Assembly (NCBI GenBank): GCA_965539935.1
Contig: CBETVX010000010.1
Coordinates: 1-64,000 of the forward strand
DNA: 64,000 nucleotides
Reading direction: 5' to 3'
DNA from: CBETVX01 sp965539935
Lineage (GTDB): Bacteria > Bacillota > Clostridia > Peptostreptococcales > Caminicellaceae
Shown here: piece after piece, positions 42,712 through 50,580 of the stretch
Layout: each line of letters begins with the position of its first letter
How positions within the stretch are numbered: the stretch's first letter is position 1
The notes under the pieces: model-generated
The model's database searches: none
What the model was told of the DNA's origin: nothing
The model's input: only the letters and a program-made list of their open reading frames with translations
Position numbers and translations under genes: made by a program

Positions 42712-43593
42712 TTATGCAACTTCTTCTTTTACATTAACTACATTGTCTAAAGCAGATTTTATCATCGTGAAAGCTGTATAAACAATTACACCTATTACTA
42801 ACCAAGTTAATATATTAAGTGGTAATGTTTTAACAATATAGGCAGCTATGAAAACACCAATAACTCCACCAATGATTATGCCCATAGAGGCCTTTCTATC
42901 ATAAGCACCTTCTTTAACAAATTTAACAGAAGCAACTGGCATTAAGAAGGCACAAGATCCCATCATTATTGGAAAGGCTACCTTTGGAGACATACCAAGT
43001 AAATATACTAATGCCATACATGGTGCATATAATCCAATACCCGCAGTCATCAAAGCCCCTAATACAAAGTTGGCAAATATTGCAATAATTAATTTTGTTC
43101 CTGTTAAACCAATGGCTTCTCCACCACCAGGCATCCATTGCATTTTACCAGCTAACATTAGGAATGCCGTTGCAAATAAAGCTATACCCATAATAAATTG
43201 AATTTTCTTTTCTGGAAGTTTTGAAACAAATCCTGCACCTACCCAAGCTCCCACTGTTGCAGCAGCAAGCATTGATACTAATGTAATGGGTTCAACGTCT
43301 ATGACTTTAATAAATATAAATGCCTCTAAAATTACCGGTATTGTATGTGCCACGTTAAGGGTTCCAGGAATTACTCTATCCTTAGTTTGCTTCATAAATT
43401 TAAGCATTGCAGTGGTTGGAGCAAAAGAACCGATTCCTAAAGTATCGAAAAAGTCAGTTATAAATCCTATACCTACTACTTTAACCCATGAGTTGTTTTC
43501 AAGATTATCCTTATTTTGGGAAAAATCCTTAAAAAATATTGCAGAAAACCATAGACCAAAAGCTCCTAATGCACCTAAAATTGCCGTTATCAT
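42712..43593 (-). CDS. TauE/SafE family membrane permease in the prd operon
   Basis: A 293-residue membrane protein with about eight hydrophobic helices in two repeats, the TauE/SafE (DUF81) pattern. ATG 43593 has GGGAGG at the right distance, and an earlier ATG at 43641 adds 16 residues without a site. Motifs include GFITDFFDTLGIGSFAPT in the first half and ALMTAGIGLYAPCMALVYLLGMSP in the second. Family members export sulfite or organosulfur anions, but many are uncharacterised. Placement after prdF with no terminator suggests a transport role tied to proline fermentation, possibly uptake or export of a related acid such as 5-aminovalerate. That role is inference only. Confidence 0.78.
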   Translation of the reverse strand: MITAILGALGAFGLWFSAIFFKDFSQNKDNLENNSWVKVVGIGFITDFFDTLGIGSFAPTTAMLKFMKQTKDRVIPGTLNVAHTIPVILEAFIFIKVIDVEPITLVSMLAAATVGAWVGAGFVSKLPEKKIQFIMGIALFATAFLMLAGKMQWMPGGGEAIGLTGTKLIIAIFANFVLGALMTAGIGLYAPCMALVYLLGMSPKVAFPIMMGSCAFLMPVASVKFVKEGAYDRKASMGIIIGGVIGVFIAAYIVKTLPLNILTWLVIGVIVYTAFTMIKSALDNVVNVKEEVA

Positions 43594-43714
43594 AATTATT
43601 TCCTCCCATCTAATTTTTTCTTTTTTAATATTAAATTTCATTAATCAACAATACTCTCCATACCTAATGATATAAAACTTTAATAGTTAATTAACAAACG
43701 ATCCAATCCAAAAG

Positions 43715-44722
43715 TTATTTTGCTATAAATCCATGTTTAACTGGATCTTCTGGGTCGATAATAAAATGATTAAAACCAGTTATGAAGGCTGATCCTGTAA
43801 TTTCTGGAGTAACTGTTTTAAATTCGCCCATTTGGCCCGTCCCAACAATTTTTCCTTTAAATATAGTTCCAATTATGCTCTCATAAACAAAATACTCTTC
43901 TTCTTTAAGTTTTCCCTTTGCATACAAAGTAGCTAACTTTGCACAAGTTCCTGTTCCACAAGGAGAACGGTCAAATTGGCCCTGTCCAAAAATAACTACA
44001 TTTTTATATGTTGCCTCTGGATGAGTTGGCTCATCATATATTTCAACTAAATCTACAGTATTAATATGGGATAACTCAGGATGTCTTATTTCAATTGTGT
44101 CATTAATAATCTCTCTTATCTCTAATCCAATCTCTGTAAGTTTACTAGCATTTTCCAGATTCACTTTTACTCCAAGTTGTTTAGCATCAACTATTGCAAA
44201 AAAGCTTCCTCCAAAGGATATATCTAATTCTATTTCGCCTATTTTGGGTAGTTCAATTTTTACATTCTCTTTATATAAAAAGGCCGGGACATTAACAAAA
44301 GATACTTCTTTAACTTTTCCATTTTCAACTTTTGCCCTTGCCTTCACAAGTCCAGCTGGAGTATCTAATGTAACAACTGTTATAGGTTCTACTGCTTGAA
44401 CCATTCCAGTTTCAATTGCTACTGTAACAGCACCTATAGATCCGTGACCGCACATATTTAAATATCCGCCACCATCCATAAATATAATTCCAAAGTCTGC
44501 TTCTTCACTAACTGGAGCAGTAATAATTGAACCAAACATATCATTATGTCCTCTAGGCTCATGCATAATAGCTGTTCTTATATGATCCATATTTCTTTCT
44601 AAATACATCTTTTTTTCTGCCATGATTTTTCCCGGTATTTTAGGTATTCCACCAACTACAATTCTTGTTGGTTCACCCATAGTATGAGAATCAATGGCAT
44701 GTAAACTATTTGTAAGTTTCAT
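43715..44722 (-). CDS. prdF: Proline racemase PrdF
   Basis: A 335-residue cofactor-independent racemase that converts L-proline to D-proline, the substrate of proline reductase. The two catalytic cysteines are visible: MCGHGSIG with Cys91, and DRSPCGTGTCA in the C-terminal half. The opening IDSHTMGEPTRIV is the family start. The ATG follows the prdE stop directly (TAAATG), with GGAGGC inside the end of prdE, so the two are translationally coupled. The gene sits at the end of the reductase genes, before the TauE-type permease. Confidence 0.96.
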   Translation of the reverse strand: MKLTNSLHAIDSHTMGEPTRIVVGGIPKIPGKIMAEKKMYLERNMDHIRTAIMHEPRGHNDMFGSIITAPVSEEADFGIIFMDGGGYLNMCGHGSIGAVTVAIETGMVQAVEPITVVTLDTPAGLVKARAKVENGKVKEVSFVNVPAFLYKENVKIELPKIGEIELDISFGGSFFAIVDAKQLGVKVNLENASKLTEIGLEIREIINDTIEIRHPELSHINTVDLVEIYDEPTHPEATYKNVVIFGQGQFDRSPCGTGTCAKLATLYAKGKLKEEEYFVYESIIGTIFKGKIVGTGQMGEFKTVTPEITGSAFITGFNHFIIDPEDPVKHGFIAK

Positions 44723-45196
44723 TTATTTTGCCTCCTTCTTTCTCATTTTCAATTTCAATAATGCTAAGGCCTTACGTGCATCGGTATAGTCTGCATTATT
44801 TTCTCCAACAACTTCTGTTTCAATCCCATCCTCAGATTTATTAAAATCTACTATGGTATCCATGTATTTATTAGTTACTACAAACTTTCCTTGAGTCCCA
44901 ACAAAACTCATACCAACAATGGGAATATCCCTTTTCCCAATTTCTTCAATTGTATTTGCAAAATCTACGTGGGAATTTCCCCAGCCATCAACAGATAGAA
45001 TAACTCCATCTACTCTCATAGCTTCTACCCATGTGGCAGCCCTTTGTCCAACAAAATACTTTTCCTTGTTGTCTTGAGGAGTCCCCACTATTATTACTCC
45101 CAATAAGTCTGTATCTTCATCTTTATCAACAACATCTAAAAGTGGATCTCTAAAATGATGTAATGTAGTTTCCTTAGTTGATGGTCCAATTCCCAT
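44723..45196 (-). CDS. prdE: PrdE, paralogue of the PrdA C-terminal chain
   Basis: A 157-residue protein related to the part of PrdA after its self-cleavage site. PrdE begins MGIGPSTKETTLHHFRDPL, and PrdA continues CIGPASKETSRHYWREPL after cleavage. Later regions also align: SVDGWGNSHVDFAN versus TTEGFGNNHIDFAS, and VGMSFVGTQGKFVVTNKYM versus VGMTFAANQGALVVGNKYM. The cysteine that becomes pyruvoyl in PrdA is absent, so PrdE is unlikely to be a catalytic pyruvoyl chain. It may be structural or assist maturation together with PrdD, which it follows after 11 bp. Confidence 0.9.
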   Translation of the reverse strand: MGIGPSTKETTLHHFRDPLLDVVDKDEDTDLLGVIIVGTPQDNKEKYFVGQRAATWVEAMRVDGVILSVDGWGNSHVDFANTIEEIGKRDIPIVGMSFVGTQGKFVVTNKYMDTIVDFNKSEDGIETEVVGENNADYTDARKALALLKLKMRKKEAK

Positions 45197-45207
45197 AAAA
45201 TCACCTC

Positions 45208-45966
45208 TTAAGTCATTGCTCTAAGTGCACCATCTCTATATTCATTTGGAGATAATATAATGGGCACATTTCCTAAGTCTATATTTGATCTTCCTCCTTC
45301 ATATCCTGAAGGTTCATTAGGGAATAACTGATTGTCATGCATAGCTCCCTGTCCGCCAACTTGTTTAATAATTACTACCTTTTTCTTTCCTTCTCGTATT
45401 TTGTCGTGAAATTCATGGGTCTCATCTGCATTTCTCCCATCTAACTCCTTCAAAATATTACGATAGTTTTGAATAAATAAGTCGCATTCTTTATGAATCC
45501 TAGTAGCTATTTCTCTATTAAATTTATACTTATCATCTAAAGTCACATCTAAATGAATTATTATGTCTTTGTCTGACGGAGTTCCTGCCTTATTTAGCTT
45601 TAACTGGTTTCTTAATATTCCTTCTGAGGAACCAAAATTTCCTATTTGATCCCCATTGACATAAGCTCCAGTTAACATTACATAGACACCTGTCAATGTA
45701 TGGGTTATACCTTCCCCCAACCTTCCTAAAACTTTGGTTGATATTGGAATAATGTCTATAATATTATTAACTTCCACATCATAATTTCCAGGTTTAATTA
45801 CGTTTATTCTAATATCGTTGAAAAATGAAACTCTTTCTGCTATGCTTTTTGTTGCTTTTTTGTCAATTTTCATTATCCCTTTTTCAATACTATTTCCATC
45901 TTCTATAATTACATCATTTATATGAAAAGATTTTATAACTAACCTTCTAAGTATCTTTTCAGTCAT
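45208..45966 (-). CDS. prdD: PrdD, paralogue of the PrdA N-terminal chain
   Basis: A 252-residue protein matching the PrdA region before self-cleavage: LRRLVIKSFHINDV versus LRRLVKKYFKIDKV, QIGNFGSSEGIL versus QIGEFGSSEGIL, and IKQVGGQGAMHDNQLFPNEP versus IKEIMGQGAMHDNLILPIEP. It ends LRAMT, where PrdA has IHALT followed by the cleavage cysteine. So PrdD plus PrdE form a PrdA-like protein divided at the maturation point. ATG 45966 has GGGTGG upstream; an in-frame GTG at 45978 is part of that site. PrdA's first 190 or so residues have no counterpart here. Function is unproven. Confidence 0.9.
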   Translation of the reverse strand: MTEKILRRLVIKSFHINDVIIEDGNSIEKGIMKIDKKATKSIAERVSFFNDIRINVIKPGNYDVEVNNIIDIIPISTKVLGRLGEGITHTLTGVYVMLTGAYVNGDQIGNFGSSEGILRNQLKLNKAGTPSDKDIIIHLDVTLDDKYKFNREIATRIHKECDLFIQNYRNILKELDGRNADETHEFHDKIREGKKKVVIIKQVGGQGAMHDNQLFPNEPSGYEGGRSNIDLGNVPIILSPNEYRDGALRAMT

Positions 45967-46030
45967 ACTATTTACCACCCTTGTTTTTAAGCCCTACTTC
46001 CAGTATCTTTACTGGAAGTAGAGATTTATA

Positions 46031-46756
46031 TTAAACTTTAGCTACATATTCATATGGTAAAGATACTATTTTTCCAACACTTGGAATCTCAATTAGCTGT
46101 TTAAGTGAATCCTTTACTATATCCCTTTGCATTTCTGGATTATTAGGTTCACCTGCATTAGCCCCCATTGGAACTAACGGAGCAACAGCCCTTGGAGAAC
46201 CATTTTGTCTAACTACTGGTGGTAATGCAGCAATAATTATTGTAGGAATCCCCGATTCCTCTATAGCTCTCTGTACAATTACAGCAGAGCGGTGACAAGT
46301 ACCTCAGCCAGCAGTTAGTAATACTGCATCAACATTTTCATCCTTTAGTCTTCTTGCTATTTCAGGTCCCGTTTCATCGGTGAATTTTTGTTGATCTCCT
46401 CCACCACCCATGAAACCGAAATGTACAGGTGCCACTTCTTTTATAAAACCTTCTTCAGCTAGTTCTTTCAATCTATCTATAGGGAACATACAGTTAATAT
46501 CCTTATTAACATCTCCATTATCATATCCTCCATGGGATACCATAAGTTCGCTTGATGGAGCATTCCCTGGAATTTCTCTAAATGTGAAATCACCAGCTAA
46601 ATTAAATCTTTTATCTGATTTTAGATGTACACCTGCCGCTGTTGCTAAGGCAACTTTCATTTCACTTAGCTCCTTTGTAACGGGAGTCCAAACAGGTGGA
46701 GGTGTAATAGGAACAAATATCTCAGATTGTAGTCCCTTAACTACTGTTAAGCTCAT
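46031..46756 (-). CDS. prdB: D-proline reductase selenoprotein PrdB (TGA = selenocysteine)
   Basis: The 241-residue gamma subunit of D-proline reductase, holding the active-site selenocysteine. An in-frame TGA at 46306-46304 is codon 151, in LLTAGUGTCHRSAVIVQ, and the frame stays open to TAA at 46031. The part after the TGA includes AALPPVVRQNGSPRAVAP and PMGANAGEPNNPE, both typical. The cysteine three residues after selenocysteine likely forms the selenenylsulfide. A hairpin about 13 bases past the TGA fits a SECIS. PrdB reduces the D-proline ring, bound as a Schiff base by PrdA, to 5-aminovalerate. Its ATG overlaps the preceding small gene by four bases. Truncation at TGA would lose 90 residues. 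Confidence 0.97.
46266..46290 (-). promoter_or_regulatory. SECIS-like hairpin in prdB
   Basis: Arms GCTCT-G-CTGT and ACAG-AGAGC give nine base pairs with one bulged G and a six-base loop, 13 nt downstream of the UGA codon. Position and shape fit a bacterial SECIS. Confidence 0.65.
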
Positions 46757-47022
46757 TTAATTCCCCTCCTATTTTTTTCTTGATCTATTTTTACATTTTC
46801 AGCATATTTCTCATTGATTTCTTCTCCTAATACCTCTGGATAACTCATTAGAAAACCCACTTCTTGTCCAATTTTCAACTCATAGTCAGTTATTAGCATT
46901 CTTTTAGGAACTCTAAGATGACCAAGTCTTCCCTTAAAATCAATACCAACTAGCCCATCTTTTATTTCAACTATGACCCCTTCAAAATATCCAGGATTTA
47001 TACTGTATTTTAATTTATTCAT
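46753..47022 (-). CDS. Small conserved protein between prdA and prdB
   Basis: An 89-residue soluble protein of unknown function. It contains PGYFEGVIVEIKDGLVGIDFKGRLGHLRVPKRMLI, which looks like a small beta-barrel, and ends in a charged tail. I recall small proteins of this kind annotated in prd clusters of other clostridia (CBO2463/CBO2479 domain), but cannot verify identity. The start is 14 bases after the prdA stop, and the stop overlaps the prdB start by four bases, so it is made with both subunits. A chaperone or assembly role for the PrdA/PrdB complex is a guess from position. Confidence 0.75.
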   Translation of the reverse strand: MNKLKYSINPGYFEGVIVEIKDGLVGIDFKGRLGHLRVPKRMLITDYELKIGQEVGFLMSYPEVLGEEINEKYAENVKIDQEKNRRGIK

Positions 47023-47036
47023 TATAAAACCCCTAT

Positions 47037-48944
47037 TTATTCTTCTTTTTCATAGATTTCTTGTCTCTTTTTACTCTTAGAAAGAACTTGTTCATTTTCA
47101 ACTAAGTCTATTTTTGTATCAGATTCTTTTTCAATCATTTCTATATTATTGACTTTAACATTAGGGTTCCATTTTCTTTCTGGAGACTTTATTTCTTCAC
47201 CTGCAATAACAGCCTTAAGCATAGCTAATGCCCTTACTGCATCTTCTTTACATAATGTGTTATTGGATAGTATTTCATTTTCTATACCTTGCTTAGACTT
47301 ATTTAAGTCAATCATATTTTTCATATATTTATTTCCAACAACAAGGGCTCCTTGATTAGCTGCAAAGGTCATACCTACAACTGGTACGTCCCTCATACCA
47401 ACTTGCTCATGATGGCTTGCAAAGTCAATGTGATTGTTTCCAAATCCTTCAGTTGTAATGATTGCTCCATCTAAATCCATAGCTTCAACAATCATCCCTA
47501 ATCTTTCTGATACATAGAATTTCTCAGAGTTAATTTGAGGAGAACCAACAAATATAACTGCTGCTAAATCTATTTCTTCGTCCTTCATAGCTTCTTGTAC
47601 AAGAGGCTCTCTCCAATAATGTCTTGAAGTTTCCTTAGAAGCTGGTCCAATACAAGTAAGGGCATGGATTCCACCGTCCATTACCTCAAGGGGAGATAGC
47701 ACTACTGGAACGTTCCCAAGGTCAACATTAGGCTTTCCACCTAATATACCTACAGGTTCAATAGGTAATATTAAGTTATCATGCATTGCACCTTGACCCA
47801 TTATTTCTTTAATAATTGCAATTTTCTTTTTGTTTGGTCTTCTATATTGTATAAGTTCATCAGTATCTACAACTAAACTATCATCGACCTTCTTAAGGGC
47901 TTCTCTTATTTCTTGTGTTATATAATCAGAAGCCTTATGGGCTGCCAAAGGACCTGGTCTTTCCATATTAGTATGTTCTTTAATCATCACTTCTGTCTTT
48001 ATGAAAATCTCGCCTTTGTCAGGAGCACCTGGTCTTCCCCACATAATATTTCTCTCAAGAATACCTTCTGATGAACCAAACTCACCTATTTGCACTCCAT
48101 TTTCATCGGTACCTGTTACCATCATGATTACACCATCAATAACTCTAGTAACACCACTTCCAATTTTACCTTCTTCTTTTGTTGCTATTGGCTGAACATC
48201 CATTATTGTTTCACTGTAAGTATCATATTTATCCGGTGTTATTATTTCTACTTTTACGTCAACAACTAGGTTATCAGCTTTTACAGCATCCTTACATATG
48301 TCTTTCCTTAAATATAATGTAGTGTTTTCAATCTTAGTTTCATCTGCAAGTTCAACTTTATCTATTTTGAAATATTTTTTTACAAGCCTTCTTAATTCTT
48401 TAGGCTTAACATCTTCTTTCACAGCAGTTTCATGAACTACACTTAAATCTGATGATTTTACAGAAGATTGATTTGCCATCATATTAGTTTCAGTATTTGT
48501 AGTAGCTGCTGCAGGTGCAACCATTGGTATCTCAAGATTAATATCTTTACCTTCACCAATATGAATCTTAATAACTCCTCCATTTACAGCTGTTACTGGT
48601 GCTACTGATGCAGTAACTGTTTTAACTTCATTATCAGTAGCCTTGTCATCATTAACTACATTTTCTACTTCTTCCCTATTTTCTTCCATTGAATTAACTC
48701 CTTCTAATACATCTAAAGTTAATGGAGTCAATGCATCTACAGTTTTAGTAAGTTTTGCACCTAATACTTCTCCTATTTTCAAAGTGTTCTCTGGAATTTC
48801 TAATAATCCTGAATCCTCTAAATCAGGTAAAATATTAGGATCTTCTAAATTTGATGGCTCTATTACTGTACCTGCTTCAAATCTACAGCATGTAACAGCA
48901 ATATCATTAGCATGTTCTTTTGCAGTTTCTGCAGTTATAGACAT
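47037..48944 (-). CDS. prdA: D-proline reductase proprotein PrdA (pyruvoyl precursor)
   Basis: A 635-residue precursor that self-cleaves to give two chains, one starting with the pyruvoyl group that binds D-proline. The cleavage site is at Cys431 in GIHALTCIGPASKE. Residues 1-170 or so form a separate N-terminal domain resembling an electron-transfer or carrier part, ending in an Ala/Thr/Val-rich linker (ASVAPVTAVNG and VAPAAATTNTETN). The rest aligns with PrdD before the cleavage point and with PrdE after it. It lies between prdC and the small 89-residue gene. Length and domain order match D-proline reductase precursors. Confidence 0.96.
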   Translation of the reverse strand: MSITAETAKEHANDIAVTCCRFEAGTVIEPSNLEDPNILPDLEDSGLLEIPENTLKIGEVLGAKLTKTVDALTPLTLDVLEGVNSMEENREEVENVVNDDKATDNEVKTVTASVAPVTAVNGGVIKIHIGEGKDINLEIPMVAPAAATTNTETNMMANQSSVKSSDLSVVHETAVKEDVKPKELRRLVKKYFKIDKVELADETKIENTTLYLRKDICKDAVKADNLVVDVKVEIITPDKYDTYSETIMDVQPIATKEEGKIGSGVTRVIDGVIMMVTGTDENGVQIGEFGSSEGILERNIMWGRPGAPDKGEIFIKTEVMIKEHTNMERPGPLAAHKASDYITQEIREALKKVDDSLVVDTDELIQYRRPNKKKIAIIKEIMGQGAMHDNLILPIEPVGILGGKPNVDLGNVPVVLSPLEVMDGGIHALTCIGPASKETSRHYWREPLVQEAMKDEEIDLAAVIFVGSPQINSEKFYVSERLGMIVEAMDLDGAIITTEGFGNNHIDFASHHEQVGMRDVPVVGMTFAANQGALVVGNKYMKNMIDLNKSKQGIENEILSNNTLCKEDAVRALAMLKAVIAGEEIKSPERKWNPNVKVNNIEMIEKESDTKIDLVENEQVLSKSKKRQEIYEKEE

Positions 48945-48973
48945 TTTATATCCCCTCCTTCATATACTGGTTA

Positions 48974-50257
48974 TTACTTTTTTCTTCTATATAATTTATG
49001 GCCTGTGGCCCTTAAAACATGGTCTGTACTATGATATACCGGAACTCCTAACCTAGGAGCTACTTTCATAACTGTATTAGTTCAGTCCTCACAGGTTCCA
49101 GTGATAATAACTTCTGCTCCTTGTCTTTTAAGAAATAATACTTTTTCTGTTTGCCCTGGACAGCTACCTGGCTTATCACATCTATATCTGCCATTTTTTT
49201 CTACCATTCGTTTACATTTAGTTTCAGCTATCACAGTAGCACCCATACTTTCAGCTATTTCCTTTAATCTTTCCTCTTGGGCTCCACATTCACAAGCTAT
49301 AACTCCAATTTTTCTATTATCCTTTGGAAAAGGTAGACTTACCAAAACTCCCCCAACTGTTTTTGTTATTGGGTCACCTTCATTACCCTTCCTACCGGTA
49401 AATGGTCCTCCAATTACTATTTCTCCATAGGGTTTTATATATCCACCACATTTATTTATATAATGTTCTATAGGCGTACCTATGGGTACATCTAGAAAGA
49501 CCTTACCTTTTTTTGCTCCCATTACTCTACCACCGACTGTTATATCCTTTGTTATAACTGGTCTTCTTTCTTCTATGGCTAGAACAATATTTTTTAATGT
49601 TTCAACATTTGAAATAACAGTATTTGCTTCTAATGGCAACTGTCCTGGTTGCAATTCTACCCCTAATAGTTCTCTAACTATTACTCTTTCATCACCAGCA
49701 GGATACATATCTGGAAGGAATTTAACTTCAATATTTTCTTCGTTTTTACAAGCCCTACCCATTGCAATAATTGCTTTTTTATATTTTGGTTTTATTGCAA
49801 TATATCCCTTTGCAGCCCCTGTTATTTCAATGGCATATTTTATACCTTTAATTATTATTTCAGGATTTTCTTCCATAAGCTTTACATTATGGCTTAAAAT
49901 CGGTTCACATTCTGCAGCATTTGCTATAATGATCCCACCATCTAACTTAACGTTAAACTTTACATGGGTGGGAAAACCTGCTCCACCAGCTCCAACAATA
50001 CCTGCTTCTTTAATTGCTTCTAAATAATTTTCTGTTTTCTTTATCTTTACAAATTCGTCAGGCTGATTCTCAGAGGCATGGATTATAATTTCATCTTCAT
50101 TTATTTCTATAACTTTTCCATAAACACTAGAATGTATATTGGTTCCTAGCCCTTCCGGTACAGCAATCAATTGACCTTTTTTAACTTCTTCTCCTATCCT
50201 TACAATAGGTTTACAAGGTCCACCTACATGCTGCTTTAATGGAAGTACTATTTTCAT
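48974..50257 (-). CDS. prdC: PrdC, RnfC-like selenoprotein electron donor of proline reductase (TGA = selenocysteine)
   Basis: A 427-residue RnfC-related flavo- or NADH-binding-type protein thought to deliver electrons to PrdA/PrdB. ATG 50257 is chosen; an in-frame GTG at 50266 lies within the GGAGGTG ribosome binding site. The N-terminus has LKQHVGGPCKPIV, and GGAGFPTHVKF is a nucleotide or flavin loop. Cysteines cluster late (CECGAQEER, CRYDKPGSCPGQTE region). An in-frame TGA at 49084-49082 is codon 392, in TGTCEDUTNTVMKVAP, and translation continues to TAA at 48974, adding a conserved 35-residue tail. A six-bp hairpin lies 22 bases past the TGA. The gene directly follows the sigma-54 promoter. 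Confidence 0.95.
49045..49059 (-). promoter_or_regulatory. SECIS-like hairpin in prdC
   Basis: Perfect six-bp stem CTCCTA with TAGGAG and a three-base loop, 22 nt past the UGA codon, somewhat further than usual for a bacterial SECIS, hence moderate confidence. Confidence 0.5.
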
Positions 50258-50297
50258 CCCTTTCACCTCCTTAATTAATAGTCACACCCATATTAAT

Positions 50298-50313
50298 AGC
50301 AATATTGATGCCA
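50298..50313 (-). promoter_or_regulatory. Sigma-54 (-24/-12) promoter of the prd operon
   Basis: Minus strand TGGCATCAATATTGCT: the GG and GC pairs are exactly spaced as in the consensus TGGCAC-N5-TTGC, with one mismatch. Transcription would begin near 50287, about 30 bp before prdC. PrdR encoded just upstream is a sigma-54 activator. Confidence 0.88.
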
Positions 50314-50532
50314 AATTATAAGTATAAGTATTTTTTATGATTGTTTTTTATATATATAATTTTTCTATATACTCATTTAACATGGTTCTATGGCTTTTAA
50401 TTATTTGTTAATTGTTAAACTTTCCTTCCCTATATTCCATTTTCACATCGTCAGTTTTTTATACAAATATTTTCTTAATGAAAGCATTAAAACTTTTAAT
50501 TCTTTGTAAAATCTAACTATTGCCATAATGTC

Positions 50533-50576
50533 AAAAATCCGACACAGCGTCATTTTTTTGACACTATGTCGGATTT
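50533..50576 (-). terminator. Intrinsic terminator after prdR
   Basis: Long stem: AAAAATCCGACACAGCGTCA pairs with TGACACTATGTCGGATTTTT with two mismatches around a short loop, followed by T residues on the minus strand. It separates prdR from the sigma-54-dependent prd genes. Confidence 0.9.
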
Positions 50577-50580
50577 TTTT

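Larger units (their letters stand above)
50258..50580 (-). other. Intergenic region between prdR and prdC
   Basis: This 323-bp stretch holds the prdR terminator (50533-50576), the sigma-54 promoter of prdC (50298-50313) and about 200 bp of AT-rich DNA between them where PrdR upstream activator sites should lie. A candidate imperfect repeat with TTAACAATTAAC is near 50406-50421. No open reading frame of interest was seen. Confidence 0.7.
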
